DNA from: Haemonchus contortus
Taxonomy: Eukaryota > Nematoda > Chromadorea > Rhabditida > Trichostrongylidae
Assembly: GCA_000469685.2 (NCBI GenBank)
Contig: LS997563.1
Location: 2,872,781-2,936,780 of the forward strand
Length of the DNA: 64,000 nt
Direction: 5' to 3'
How positions within the stretch are numbered: position 1 is the stretch's first letter; each line of letters opens with the position of its first letter. The notes beneath the pieces are model-generated. The model searched no databases, was not told the DNA's origin, and was given only the letters and a program-made list of their open reading frames with translations. Of this stretch, positions 12,611-25,611 are shown piece by piece. The position numbers and the translations under genes were made by a program.

Positions 12611-14380
12611 AGGATTAATCGCCCTTAATTTGTCATGCTTGTGGTGATTTACTCTTTTAATTTTCTTTTCTGCGGCTTGTTTCTGTTATGATTTCATTTT
12701 GATTGCCTGCTCTTTCATGCATACACCGTAGATCCCCATCTTCAGAGGACCATCCCAGCAGTTCATCACCTTTTCTCCCCCCTTAGCAACAGATCGCAGT
12801 GTCGTCAACTTCACAAAGCACTTCATAACCTACATTGGCCGCCCTAAGTTCGTACCCTTTTCTACACAGTCGTTCATTGCCATTCGTGTTTCAGTGTAAT
12901 GTACCGACCCCACGACGACGAGTATTGTCTTCAAAATCTATTTTTTTTGTACAGATAGTTGCGGTCTTGATGAGTAGCTTATTTATTGATCTTGCAATAA
13001 GATAAAAGTCTATTCAGCTTGCCTTTCATGTATACATGCCATGTGTAGATAGCTGAAGTGGCCGGCTAGCCACTGGGAAACCGATCTGTCAAAGGTCGTT
13101 AATTGGGAAGAACAAAATATTGGGTATTTCCTGGGGTTCATCGAGCTCATAACAATTGTGGAAAGGTCCTACCCTCCCTTCTTAATACATTTCCATAGAG
13201 GAAAAGTGGAAAAGTAAATATCAGCGGCTATTCAGGAGCACTCCTTCAGCTCCAACTTCATTTCCTATTTGTCATAAACTACACACAGTTTCAAGAACAT
13301 TAAGACGTTTGCTCCATCACCGGAGACGAAGACGCCAAGAAAGCTGTCTGACGTCCATTAACTATGATGCTGGCGCCTACTGTGGGCGCCTATTGTGGGA
13401 AGCCTTGGCCTAGATATCCGATAGTCTGGTGGAGCTTTTTTTCCTCCCGAACTGAAGGCTTATCACTCCTCCTGATCGTCTCTGCGTAGCGGAGTACTAA
13501 ACAGGAAGATGAGATTTGCTGTAGACCGTTCTAAACCAATTAATTGCTGGGAACATCCCAGGATCCCTCCTTGGGAAATTGCTTGTTTTCCAGACAAAGG
13601 AGATCGATTTGAAGTCAATCAATAGTTTCTGGCAGTTTCCCTTCATCTCCTGGGTAGCTTGTAGCCTAAAAGCTAAGATTCCATGAACGTATTGGGTATC
13701 ATTGTCTCAGAGGCGCTGAAAAGGAGCTTGCAGGCGTGGAACTGTCTTGGGCTGATTGATAGCCGTCTAGGATTCCACTAAATTGAAAGCATTGAAAGAA
13801 AAAGTGTGAAAGAAATATCTGAAGGGAGAAAATTGTAACCGTATCCATCATCTTAGTGTAAGCAGCATTCTAGCCGGTTCGGATACGAACTCGATTAATG
13901 TACGGATTGTGAAGCTGGTTCTTGTCCGCCCGAATCACATTACTGGCCTTAAGTACATGGGGGTGGGAGGAGAAATGTGATCATCCTTCTCGATCACATT
14001 TTCACATTACTATTCAGGATCCAATTCAACTAAGAAAAAAAGGAAACGAAGCATCTCATTGCTTCTTTACCCACATGTCGTCAAATAGCCAGCCATGTTG
14101 GAATCTGGTCCGACCGACGGCGTAACCGTCCTAATCGTCGTCGTTTGTTAATGACACTGAACAAATCGTATATCGAATCAGCGAGGAGTTGTTTCCTGTT
14201 CTAACCACCTCATGTTCTTTCCACCACCAGATTACTCATAAACGTATGCTACCATTACCTAAGTACCTAGCAGTAATTTCGGAAAAAGAATCGCATCGTT
14301 GGTTCAAACCATGCAGATCTGACTCTGGTTTCGTGTTCCAACACGATGCCCTATAAGTGAAGTCTCTTGGGGTTCGTTAA
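12611..14380. other. No gene recognised
   Basis: This is the sequence 3' of the secreted-protein gene. No coding block, RNA gene or clear repeat is seen, and no AATAAA hexamer stands out immediately after the stop. Confidence 0.5.
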
Positions 14381-14387
14381 CTCCTCC

Positions 14388-14440
14388 TGAAGATGAGCCC
14401 CGCATTCGACTTCCACTCAGAATAGTAGTGGCCAATTGGA
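14388..14440 (-). repeat. SINE 3'-tail fragment
   Basis: GCATTCGACTTCCACTCAG followed by the AGTAGTGG core matches, in the same orientation, the tails of the SINE copies at 15811-16056 and 19732-19925. The tRNA-like head is not recognisable. Confidence 0.5.
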
Positions 14441-14907
14441 TGTGTGTGGGATCTGGGTCGCTTATTGCCACGCGATTCTGATGTGTGTACATCGATGGTC
14501 AAAGCACAGCAATTTGTTAACCTCAAACGTGGGTAATTAAACCTGTTACAGTACACGAGCAAAAATAACAGAATTACTAACAAATGGAGGTGGGTTAGGA
14601 ACCATCTGTCTTGGCTCCTTTTATACCGTCTTTTCCCGCCAAATCCTGCAGTAGTCGATAGTGGAGTTAGCCATCCACGACATCTTCGAATTTTACATGG
14701 TTTGAAATGAGATAGTAAGCAAGTAGAGGCGAAAACAGATCAATACAAACAAAAGGGGATGTTTATCTTCAAGGTAAGATCAATAATCTTCAAAACCAGG
14801 CAAACTGGGAACAAAGTCAGGAAGAGAAAACAAGAGCTTATAGGGGCAACCTTGAATGCGTCCAGCTACTAACGATATCGTTTATTCAATACCATTCAGC
14901 AGTAGAT

Positions 14908-15124
14908 CGTGGAGTGGGCCGCTCAGGACAGGACCCATGCAGTGACTTGTGGTGGCCAGGGTGACCAGCTAATTGACAATCGATGCTTTTATCTTCTCAG
15001 ACGTGCTTGGTACCAGTTGACCGACCATAGAATGATGGGAGACTTGGTTGGCCTGGGGGGGGGGGGGTATCGATACAGGATCCAAACCAGAGACCATGCG
15101 TGTGTGGTAGGGCCACTACACCAA
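14908..15124 (-). repeat. tRNA-derived SINE copy
   Basis: On the minus strand it shows a tRNA-like head with a B-box-like GGTTTGGATCC. The shared body follows: a TGGTACCA block, GATAAAAGC, then a GGCCACCACAAGTCA block. A 13-bp G run (15055-15067) interrupts the copy. Confidence 0.65.
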
Positions 15125-15687
15125 AGGTCTATGGGTCCACTTAAGACGGAATCGACTGATGGCAAGGTAAGACTCCTATAAATCATGGAGTCATCAATTT
15201 TTTGCAACACAATCGACGTAAAAATGCCATATAAAAGATTGCCTGGCAGCCACACAGTATCCTTGGTAAACAACACTTTTTTCGAAAAGGAAATTAATTC
15301 GCAAGGTCTCGCTTTCCCTGAATAACACCAGTAAAATTGAATTAGTGGCTTGTGATACGATTACAGAATCAGCCTGAACAGCCTTCAATCAGTGTACTAC
15401 ATCGCATCCTTTTAGGGGGACGTTACTGAAAGAATAAATGGTGTTTTGCCCACGATGTCAACCAGTGAAGAGGCTGCACCTTTTACGCTTTTCTTCAACA
15501 ACAGGCATAGAATGGTAGCCGGTTCACAATCTTGTCAAGCGGAAAGGAGAAATTCTCCGAGCAATGGAAGCATTCAACCTTGAACTACAATCGAAGTGTT
15601 TTCCAATCGTGTAAGTTGCTTGCATGATGACTGCATAGGACAGTTGATACCGTCAGTTTCCTTAGAAGCTAAATGTGTACGGGAGGA

Positions 15688-15702
15688 GGGGGGGGGGGGG
15701 GG
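15688..15702 (+). repeat. Poly(G) tract, 15 bp
   Basis: This uninterrupted run of 15 G is the longest of several G tracts in the window (15055-15067, 16397-16410, 22269-22280, 32644-32657, and an 11-bp C run at 53671-53681). Confidence 0.9.
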
Positions 15703-15810
15703 AGTCGGGAGGGGTAACTGTGCGAGATTTGGTATGATATTCGACCCTTCGATCGAGGTTGCAGTAATTCTTCAGTATCAAACCGTGTTTGATATTTGAC
15801 ACCGCTTGAG

Positions 15811-16056
15811 GAATACGCCTCGCACTCGACTTCCATTCAGAATCGTAGTGGCGTAATGAGTGCGTATGTGGCCTTACAATGCCTTGCGGTGGTCAGCCGA
15901 AGTTCAAGTCCGTACATTTATCCTTCCATACGAGTCTGGTACCAATATGTCGACCCCGAAGGGATGGGAGGCCACGTTGGCCTAAGTGGGCATCGATCCG
16001 GGATTCGAACACTGACCGTGCGTGTGATATCGTGCGCCACTTGTCAATACACCACC
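15811..16056 (-). repeat. tRNA-derived SINE copy, near full length
   Basis: Read on the minus strand, an A-box-like GTGGCGCAC region and the B box GTTCGAATCCC start the element. The body follows: GGTACCAGACTCG, GGATAAA, CCACCGCAAG and CATACGCACTC. It ends in the tail GAATGGAAGTCGAGTGCG. Other copies lie at 19732, 30648 and 35518. There is no long coding frame; a SINE would rely on a partner LINE for movement. Confidence 0.75.
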
Positions 16057-16810
16057 TCCGCCCTGTGTCCGCACCTCACACCATGGCAGCAGTGCTTGGA
16101 TTGCTGTTGCCTCGTCATGATGTCCCAAAAAGTTTTTTTTTGCGAAAATCGGCACTTCGAAACGAATTTGCGAGTCAGCACAGGAGTTGTATCCCAAACG
16201 AACACAGTAATTTTGATTTTTGAGCGATCACATTTCCATCAAATTAATTCTAACGATGACGACAATAAGGGGAGGAAGTTTTAGATGCTCTGACTTGATC
16301 CTATCGGGACTTTGCACCATTTCCCTGAAATTCTTCATTGACGTGATGGCAAGTCGGACTTGTCGTGAGGAGCCAAATAGGGTTTTGACGACAACTGGGG
16401 GGGGGGGGGGACTATTTAGATGTTCTAGTTTGAACCGAACTAGTGGCAAGTCATATCTATCCCGACAAGAGCAGGCAGACCTGTCTGCTAGAGAGGTTCG
16501 AGTAGAAGACGTATGCGACCTTCTTTCCCTCATTTTGGCAGCCTCTACCGAGCGACCCTATCCAATTCTACCGCATAGCAGGCTCCCTCAGAATGTAGAG
16601 AAAACAGTTGAAAAGAACGAGGAGGAGGAGGAGGCGAACAAGGTCCATTATGACCCTATTCGCTTTCTCTCTACAGTCTGACATTTGAATTTGCTACTGA
16701 ATCGGTATATTGACATTCAGAGTGATGTTATTCCCTACGATTCGAACGACGCCATTATGGACATTGAGAGACCTGACATCTTAGAAGCCAACAAAAGCTG
16801 GATCTATTAG

Positions 16811-18065
16811 GTTGTTCGGAAAGGAATGCGCGTTTGAGTTCAAAAAATTTTTTATTATAGAAACAAAACTTATCAAGATCAATTCAAAAGATACTTACCA
16901 TTACTATCAATGACTTCTTGTCTACGCTTACGCAAAGAATGGATTCTTCTTTTGAAGAACTCGGCCGGCTGCAACTCAAAGTAGTTGGACACCCTGAGTT
17001 GGACTTTTCGCGGTTTTTGAATTTCCTCTCGGCCAAGGAGTGCTGGATTGGCCGGAACAGATGGTCATCGGATGGAGTCAGGTCTGTGCTGTAAGGCGGA
17101 TGAGACAGGAGTTCCCAACCCCTATTCCTCATTTTTTTTCCAAGGTGGTTTCCGCAACATGTTGACGGGCGTTGTCGAGGAGGAATTTTGTCGACGTCGT
17201 TTCGACACCTTGACGACGCAGTGCTTGATCCACGCGGTTCAATTTATCTTTGCAAATGTCCGCCGTGACCGTTTGACCCGAATTCAGGACTACAAACTAC
17301 ACTCAACCTTAGCTGTTCCACTAAACACAGAGCATCACCTTTCTGCCGTGTATATCCGGTTTCGTAGTGGGTTTTGGAGTGTCATCGGCGTCTAACCACT
17401 GTCCTTTTCGTGTTGTGTTGTCGAAGCAGATCCATTTCCCGTCTGATGTAATAATAGAGTTGAAAAAACCGCTGTTCTTGGAGCGATGGAGAAGAATTTC
17501 GGCCACCGCCACTTGTGTTGCCTGGTTTGGGTCGCCCAGCTGGTGCGGTACCCATTTTCCGCACCTGTTCGTCTTGCCAAGCCAGCAAATGCTCATGGGT
17601 GATAGAGTTCGAGCAGCCAACATATGTTGCCAGTTCTCGGGTGGTTTGGTGTGGATCCAATTTGATGACGGTCTTCAACACTTGGTCATCGACGAACTGA
17701 GGCCGACTTCCATGTTCTTCGTCCTCCAAGCTTTCATTACCGTTTTGGAAACGCCGACACCATCGTCGACACTGGCTTTCTGATGGGGCTTTTTCGCCGT
17801 ATACTTCAGATGTGGCACGATGAGATTCAGCAGCCGATTTTCCTTGTTTGAAGTTGTACTACATGCAATCCCACAAAAGGCATTTTTGGTGAAGCACCTT
17901 TTAAACTTTTTTTCTCAGAAAAAAACGAATTAGACATGGCCAAAAATATATCAAAAGATGCGCAATGAAAACCTCTTTCAAATAGACAAAATCGTTTTGA
18001 AAAATCTTTTATAGTAGGGGAGAAATGAATGGACAAAGTTAGCGCGCATTCCTTTCCGAACAACC
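16811..18065 (-). mobile_element. Mariner (DD34D) transposon, degenerate
   Basis: The 1255-bp element has perfect 23-bp terminal inverted repeats (16811-16833 begins GGTTGTTCGGAAAGG; the complement is at 18043-18065), flanked by TA on both sides (16809-16810 and 18066-18067). On the minus strand it carries a broken transposase: a helix-turn-helix block with RWCRRFQNGNESLEDEEHG, first Asp in TSDGKW (codon at 17443-17441), second Asp in LLDNARQH (17176-17174), third Asp in YSTDLTPSDDHLF (17069-17067). Second-to-third spacing is 107 bp, two more than the 105 expected for DD34D, so a frameshift lies there. At least two more frameshifts and stops break the N-terminal half. The element cannot make its own transposase. 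Confidence 0.92.
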
Positions 18066-21000
18066 TAATAGAAAGACGACTCTTGGTTGGACAGTAATAG
18101 CTGCGAGCAGAGAAAGTTGGGCTCTGGACAGTAGGCAATTAAATTCTTCGCATGCTCTGAATGAGTGTAGCTTGGTATGTCATGTTTGTTCTGCAGACAA
18201 TGGAGCTTCATTCCCAACATGAAGCTTTTTTTCGAGTCTAAGACTTTTTCTCTATTTTAATGGATTGAATTACTATTTTGCTTAGCACTTTATTATAGGT
18301 TATGCCAGACAAAACAGCACAAACCGTCAGAAGGGGTCATGGAGGTAAGGCCTGGAGGCACGAGCCGGACATGAGCCCCGAATTCGCAATCACTAGGGCC
18401 TACGCTCGATAGGTCTTTGTGGTTCTTGTCTAGACAGTCGCTGCTTTCTCCGAGCTCCCAACAACTCCCCAAAAACTACTTTGGAACCTTGCGGGTGTGG
18501 GAGAGCTGCTTGGCGCTTAAGCACAATGTCTCTACCGGTAAAGCCACAGCCCAGACGATAGACGAATCATTTGATGGGGACCAACGAAGTATCTGCCACT
18601 AAACTGCAAATTGCGATCATAAAAGCCATGTAATAGTGCTATTCAAAAATTGCAAATCAGTAACACAAGGATCTCGATATTCATCTCTGTTCAGACCTCA
18701 ATAGTGTTGTGGCCAGAGTAGCCGAAACTCTAGGGTGCTTCCCTCGATCGTCATGTCATTGCTTGAGGCGATACTTATCTCCTGCTATCCGTCAACAGTG
18801 GAAAGAGTCTTGCAAGCGAATATTTGTCAATTCTCGAATGAGAGAAATGATGGTAAGATATTTCGAGTGTTTTTTGCCTCAAAACTCCATATCTGGACTG
18901 ATCAGGCTCCTGATTCGTACAATGTGAAAGTTCTGACAAACAGAATAGGAAAACGAGATCAGTAGGCCAAGGCTATCCCCTGCTACGATGTGAGCTGTGC
19001 TTTTATGAGAGTACACGATATGTCGTTCCCAGTGAAACTCATACGCATTCAATGGGTCACTTCGTTCTGAATGGAAAACGAATGCAGGGCGCTTCCTTCA
19101 CACTGGATTGGTCGGGCCCAAAGACTTTACCTTCATAGTTTTTCGTCAGTTGTATCGCATACTGCGCAATCCGTACCCCCGAGCATAAGTCATTTTCGAA
19201 GAAATTGTTAACTTCTTCAAAAATGCCTTATGTATTTTTTTGAGCTCTTCAGGATGTTTCAAGGTACATCTGAGGGATGTCTACTTAGTTGTATCGTTCA
19301 CTTACACATGCTCATTCGCACTGTGGTAGACGTCAACCGGAATGATACTTTAGAAGGTGGAAAACACCTTCGACAGGGAAGATTATATTTGGTCTCGAGC
19401 CATGTCCAGTGATGGCGGATAGACACGCGACATGTTCCACCTCGGGTATATGAGAGTCAACGCTGCTCGCACACATCTCGATATTAATAGTTTATACAGT
19501 GGAAGAGGATGCTTCTTGAATCGTTTCTGAGGTGGCATGCTGATGTACTGACGAACATATTTGACCTCCTCTAGAGAAAAAGTAGTATACTGGTTATCAT
19601 AGAAAATTGGGAACATCCTAGTGCTGTTGCTACCACTCTCCTACATCGTAATCCTCGCATAACCTCTTCCGCCTCTCATGTAAACATAAACTAATATTTG
19701 GAGTGATTGGCGTAAGACAACACCGCTTTTGGGATACACCACGCATTCGACTTCCATTCAGAAGCGTAGTAACGTTTTGAATGCGTATTTCGCAGGCCAG
19801 TGTACTGTGGCTTTAACATTTGTCGATCCCGGAAGATAGGAGGTCTGTTGGTCCAGACGAGTTCCAATCTGGGATTCGATCTCCTAGCGGTGTGAATATG
19901 ATACATAGCGCGCCTCTTGTTACTAAACCAACTCCTTTCCTAAAACGAGGATGTAGACATAGTTTGATGGTAATACTTACATCAAGACTACTCAACTTTT
20001 TTTGAGTTGATCTCGACAATCGAAGCCTGCTCTGCTAGCCTTATTATGGAAACAATCTGCGACGATTACTCAATGATCCCAGCTAAATTTGAGCATACCC
20101 AGAGCGTTTGCAGTGAAGGTTTGAGTCTCCATAAAGGCGTTCGATACTTTATGATGTCTCAAATTTCTTCATCATGCAAAGGATGTTCTACATCGCTAAA
20201 TCATTCCATGAAATCACACACATTTATGTATTTTTCACAGCGTTATGGTAATTCTAGCTGAGCACTTCTAGGAGAGAAGAAGCAAATACTCAGCTCTGAT
20301 CCGGCGGTTGCAGATTTCGCTGTTCGCTCTCTGCTATGGAGATGTTGCTCTAATGAAGATGTTTCTCCGATCATATTTCTCAACACGATCACTTCGGAGC
20401 AGAAGAGCAGATGCACTTTCGTTACACGAAAAAGTTTGCTGCCATGCAAGTACACGTGATGAACTAACGTATTTTCTCCTGTGACGGAACCTTCAGTTCA
20501 GAAGTTATGAATTTCGTATAATTAAGTAAACTGAATTCTCACATTCTGGCCCACTGGTTGAAGGATTATGGACTTGCTGTGGGGAAATTTTGACCCAAAC
20601 GCGAGGGTCTAGAGGCTCGCATTCTGGAACGAACACCATTCGTGTGACAGGGATAGAGTAGAGACGTTGAACGGAGTGCTTCGAACGACGTGGTTAACAT
20701 CCAATAACGCTCCGATTCAGGTTCAACCTAATAAAGGAACTTCCCTCAGCAGTAGAAGTGGAGGCCGACTTGAAGCCAAAAGTTTCAATCGTGGCTTTTT
20801 TCACCGTTGATTTGGCCCTTCTTCCATTCATCGGCACCCACTTTGCATGATGGTATTCAAGCTCTTCCGCACTCTACTCCTTTGGACGTTCCATTTCTTT
20901 TAGTCAATATGGTGAGCCCTTTTCAGAGAAAAATGGGAAGTTGCTGGTTTGGCATTACCAAATGGTTCTCGAAAAATTGTGAAAATTTCAACGAAGCCTT

Positions 21001-23149
21001 TTTTCTCAGATTGAGCAAGTTCAGGAACCTGTTTTCAGGACCCCAGAAAGAAGAAGACCCACCTGTGATCCTCGCATTTTTATCCTCGTGAGAGTAAGTA
21101 AAAAAAGGTTGATTTCGGATCATGTTGGGTGAGAGGCATTTGAAAAACGGGTATCTCTTCGGCCGAAGCCTTGTAGGTTTAGCTTTTCCCAAATGACGTC
21201 ACAGCTACACGTCAAATTACTCTCATCAGCGCTTGTTTGTGGATGGAATGCTGCAGAATGTGAAATAGTTATTATTTCGTTTCCTCCGTTTCATCAGGAT
21301 GTTTCCCACCCTTCGAACAACTCTCCTGATGTTGCTGTTGCCACAAATAGGAAGCAGAAGAGTACTGCATGGATTGTGAATTAACAGAATGAATTAATGT
21401 ATTCAGAATTGTCAGACCATGTTGCAGGTTGGATCATTTCTAGATCTTGGCTGATCCTTTGAGAGGTAGGGTCATTCCACGTGAAAACTATCCAGGGTTT
21501 TTTTTTTGCAGTAAGGATTAATCCTTGCTTAATCACTTCTACAAGACGGATTTAGGGCTGTTGTTGTGAACGGGATACACGTTCCTATCGTCATAAAACT
21601 AAAACGACTATAATGCTCGAAAAGGTAGGGTGTGGTACGATTCTATCGCCTGGATGAAGGGGCTATGCCTGTGCCACTCACAGTCTCCGATCCATTACGA
21701 TTACTGACACCCTTAGTTGGGAGCATCAACGACACTATCAACGACATGGCACTTGTACATCAGGAGGTAGGTATGGTTTTCTTTCTGATCATGAAACTTC
21801 GGCTTTTTTTCTTTCGATTCTTCAGCTTTAATGCGAGTTCATACTCCGGACTTGTCTCCTATTCTTTTAACTCTCGAAATTGTTTTCCATTCTCTGAAGC
21901 GAACGTAACTGTAATCAAGGCGAATTGCTCGTGAATGTTAGGGACTGTTACGTTGAAATTCGACTTCACACTTGCTTCGCAACCTCATTATCTTGGCGAT
22001 GGAATAGCCAAGAACTGATAAAACCGGGGTGTCCCTCTTGAATATGTATTTAAGCTAAAGATAAGAACCTTGGAGTTTCTATACGATGCCATGCCCGCTA
22101 GCATGAAGAGGGCCGAAATTTCGGATTGAATCTTTTCTGTGAAGGAGGAGCAGGAGAAGAACAATCGATCCTACTATTTCATCAAATCCTTCATGTCAAG
22201 GCTGGTCTAATCATAAGCTCTGATCAGCTCCCTGTTCTTCCCCTTTTTCTCCCCGTATGGGAAAAAGTGGGGGGGGGGGGCTTGCTAGGAGCAACTTATG
22301 ACTCCATCATTCCATTTCTTCGCAATCAGAGTCAATTGAGGCAAATTAATAAGAAAATCACAAATTTAAAACAAAGTTATTTTAATCATAAAAGTTATTC
22401 GCTTCAGACGGATCGCTACCTTCTTTACTACCCCTGAGACTCATGAAGCTTTTGAAGCTTCTAAGAACAGTTTGGGCGAGTGTTTGCTTCCGAAGAGTAT
22501 TTAAATATTTAACGCCATAATTTTTAATTATTTTCACTGCATCTGTCGTGACGTGTTTATTCATATTTGATCTAATGAAGGATTATTTACGATTTTTTGC
22601 TATCCTTTTATTGTTCTACCTCATGCAACAAATATAATTAGAGGGACATAAAACTCTTTCCGAATGGCTTGGCCAAGCATGCCTGCCATTAATGGATGAA
22701 TCACCGTAAAAACAACTACTTTTAATTAACTCAAAGCCTTTGATGATATGAGGAATGGATTATGTTAAGATGGCAACATAGAAGCCCCTACGAAACCCTG
22801 AATAAGAAAGTTTTCTCGACACCGATTCATGCATTTCTTCTACCTTCACAGAAAATCTTTCCCTGACACTGGAGTGGACTGGGAACTGAATCGCCTAGAT
22901 AAAATAAGAAGCCCAGAGATTAATTGCCAATAATGGTACTTCATTGAAAATTAAAGTTCGAAGTTCAGAAGGGAATTATGCTAAATATATCTGTATGCAA
23001 TTAAATTGTTCACCCAAGTACGATGGCCATGCCCCACCGTAATTGTGGAGTTCTTGAAGTATGATTCAGTTTCACACACTAATTTTATCGAGCGGACCTA
23101 ACACCACACTGACTCAACAGTTTGACATTCCAGTGGATGCTAAGACTTA
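18066..23149. other. No gene recognised
   Basis: Besides the SINE at 19732-19925 and a 12-bp G run at 22269-22280, I see no supported gene. A segment at about 21632-21766 reads like an exon (LLTPLVGSINDTINDMALVH, then a GTAGGT donor), but no partner exon was found. Open stretches on both strands at 20800-21200 look like an unknown repeat. Confidence 0.45.
19732..19925 (-). repeat. tRNA-derived SINE copy
   Basis: On the minus strand the head contains GATCGAATCCCAG (B box), then CTCGTCTGGACCAAC and CTATCTTCCGGGATC, and it ends in the tail TGAATGGAAGTCGAATGCG. Order and orientation match the copy at 15811-16056. Confidence 0.7.
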
Positions 23150-23689
23150 TAGGGTGACCCAAATGAAGTGTGACGCAGAAAACTAGCATCAAGGTTTTAC
23201 AAATCAAACCAAATAGGAATCATTTACTCCTGTACAATTATCACAATATTATAAACAACATATCACATCTCACGTGCAAAATGACCACCTTTCGCTTTAA
23301 TGCAAGCATCCAACCTCTTTCGGAAGTTTTCAAGAATGCGCACGATCACTTTCATCCCACGTTTCTACAAGAAAGCTTTTTTCAGAGGGTCCAGAGACCT
23401 GTGTTCGAAAGCGCAGGCTTTTTGCTCTAAAATCGACTACACACCGAAATCCGAAGGATTGAGATCGGGGAATTTGAAGGTCAGCCCCCCTGCGCAGCCA
23501 AAAACCTGGAAGCATGGTTTCACACAATGCAGCATCCTCCTTGCGCTGTGGGCCGGTGCCCAATCCTGCGAATGGTTCAGCTGACGTTCATCGCGCTCCT
23601 TTCCGCCCAATGGATCGCCGCATCCTCCAGCCCAGAAGGCAATAGGTTGTTTTGTTTATCTCCCGTTACACTTCATGCGGGTAACCCTG
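23150..23689 (-). mobile_element. maT-like (DD37D) Tc1/mariner remnant, internally deleted
   Basis: Imperfect inverted repeats mark the ends: left AGGGTGACCCAAATGAAGTG, right complement AGGGTTACCCGCATGAAGTG. The minus strand encodes only the C-terminal part of a transposase: QDWAPAHSARRML (second catalytic Asp), then FPDLNPSDFGV with 37 residues between the Asp residues (DD37D spacing), SILEQKACAFEHRSLDPLKK, and a C-terminus reading NFRKRLDACIKAKGGHF. In-frame stops interrupt it, and the DNA-binding domain and first Asp are missing at only about 540 bp. It is a dead derivative. Confidence 0.85.
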
Positions 23690-23892
23690 AAGACCGAAAA
23701 GGTCTCTCAGAGTAACGGACAGTTGAAATACAGCAAGTGAGGTCAAGCTCCGAAATGAAATCTGAGTCCTATCCCCTGGTGAACCTCTCTGTCCTCCTGC
23801 GCTCCCCTTGTTTCATATTTTGCAGCCTTTCCTTCTGTCAGTTTCTAATTTCTATATAATCTGTAGCTGAGTATACCAGTAGTTTATAATGG

Positions 23893-24228
23893 GTGACTTT
23901 GGTAGGCCACGGCGATTCTGTTGATATGAGGCTGAGACTCGAGATGGCCAGTGGGAGCCCCGAACAAAATCAGCTAATTGTAAGACGTGAATTTCACACC
24001 ATTGAACATCACGTGGGAAATGACGTAGACTACTGTTTACGCCTAAACGAGCTTGGTTTATTCGTAAGAAACACAGCCACCCTTTCTCACTTTGGGACTG
24101 GTAGTTTATTCCTCAATAACTTGGATGGCGATGCTCCGGGAATTCCCACTTTCAAAAGCACTTTCAGAAGCGTAGCATCCTATTTCCACGGTCCCATCAA
24201 CTACGTCATTCATACATATCGAATATGA
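23893..24228 (+). CDS. Unassigned open frame, 111 codons
   Basis: The ORF has no recognised domain. Its composition looks protein-like (DYCLRLNELGLFVRN, NLDGDAPGIPTFKSTF) and it ends at a stop without low-complexity sequence. It lies just right of the maT-like remnant and could be a piece of another mobile element or an exon of an unknown gene. No clear acceptor, TATA box or partner exon was seen. Confidence 0.2.
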   Translation: MTLVGHGDSVDMRLRLEMASGSPEQNQLIVRREFHTIEHHVGNDVDYCLRLNELGLFVRNTATLSHFGTGSLFLNNLDGDAPGIPTFKSTFRSVASYFHGPINYVIHTYRI

Positions 24229-24712
24229 TGGCCATAATGGGATGGAACAACAGCACTGTAATGCACACCAGAGATGGGAAGGTTATTTGGGGAAAATGGG
24301 TCGGTTAACTGCTTCAGAGCTGTGTATCATTCAAAATAATGACTACAATATTTATAACAATTTCAACTTTCCATACATAAATCGATTGAATTCAAGCGCA
24401 TACAACGTGAATATTTATTTGTTTTTCATTGTATAATTCGTGGTACAGACCTCCTTCTTCTTAGTAGACAGCTCATTGGGCTAAACTCACAGTCGTTCCA
24501 ATAACTGGCATCTCTTTTCGCTGCTGCCATATCGAGCCACTGTAGTTCGGGGAGGTCTCGCGACTGAAAGTTTTTGATGGCTGAGAATATACCTTAACTT
24601 ATCTGAACGAGAAATATCGCTAGGCCATTTTTGTAGCGGCTATTTATAGAATTGGGTAGATGTAGCTAACTGTAAGTTGGAAGCCATTGAGAAGGCGAGG
24701 GCAAGAGGGGTC

Positions 24713-24790
24713 CCGGTAGTGTAAGGGACAATGGCGTGGTGCCCGCCAGGTACGGGTACAGGTTAGAACCTCGTCCGAGGCCGAATTTTG
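24713..24790 (+). repeat. tRNA-like SINE head (fragment)
   Basis: An A-box-like GGTAGTGTAAGGG and a B-box-like GGTTAGAACCTCG lie about 45 bases apart, in the arrangement seen near 1868. It is not an intact tRNA: the acceptor stem does not pair. Confidence 0.35.
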
Positions 24791-25548
24791 TTTGTTCGCT
24801 ATCTCTCAGATTTAGAGGACCATTTAAACATGTACACCAACTTCTGGGATAAATTTATGGGTCGCTTACTGAGAACAGGGGTAACGGATGATGCTTTCAG
24901 TGCGTGAAGTTCCCCAAGCCGACAAGCAAGCGAATGCCCAAACCTGGATAGTTCTACTGGGAAAACACCCAAAAAAACTCAAAATTTCCCACGCACATCC
25001 TCAGAAAGAGTGCAAATCTAAAATGCCGCTGGCTACATTCCAAATCGTCTTGAACGTCGTAGTATCTGCTTCTTCCCTCGGGCATTGAATTTGCAAAAAG
25101 GAGCGCATTAAAATGTGCTGCCCATGAGAAAAACAGGTTCTTCTCTGAATGTGGACACGAAAATGTTTTCTAGGAATAATTTTTTTATAGAATTTCATTG
25201 ATAAAAGTGACACGAATGATTGAGAAGGTGGACGAAAAAGAAACAGCACAAAAATATGTCAGTTTGAAGAAGAAGAAGAAGGTGTAAGCGGTTAAGGGGT
25301 GGGGCGAATTTCAGTTTCGCCACATTTAAGCTCAGGAAAAAAGAACGGAGGCCTGTGGGCAACGATATCAATCTGACTGACAGTAACGAACGACTAAGGA
25401 GTGGGGGAGCACACTGCACCTATCTAGGGGACACATAGCTATGAGGATTCTAATTATTGCTTAAATTAGGCACACTGGGCTCTGATATGCGTCTGCCGGT
25501 GGGCGCCCCACAGGGTAGCGAATACTCCCCGAAATCAGATGTACGTAC

Positions 25549-25611
25549 CTGGGTCCTCGCGGATACGGTGACCAGTGTGGCTAGGAGTAGTATGAACCAC
25601 GGTGTAACCAT
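25549..25611 (-). CDS. Possible signal-peptide first exon of an unknown gene
   Basis: An ATG at 25611 opens MVTPWFILLLATLVTVSA followed by RTQ, then a strong donor (CAG|GTACGTAC) in phase 0. The hydrophobic core and Val-Ser-Ala cleavage site are typical of a secreted protein. It lies about 770 bp beyond the neprilysin stop on the same strand, behind a GC-rich stretch that could be a promoter. I found no convincing second exon to its left. Confidence 0.3.
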
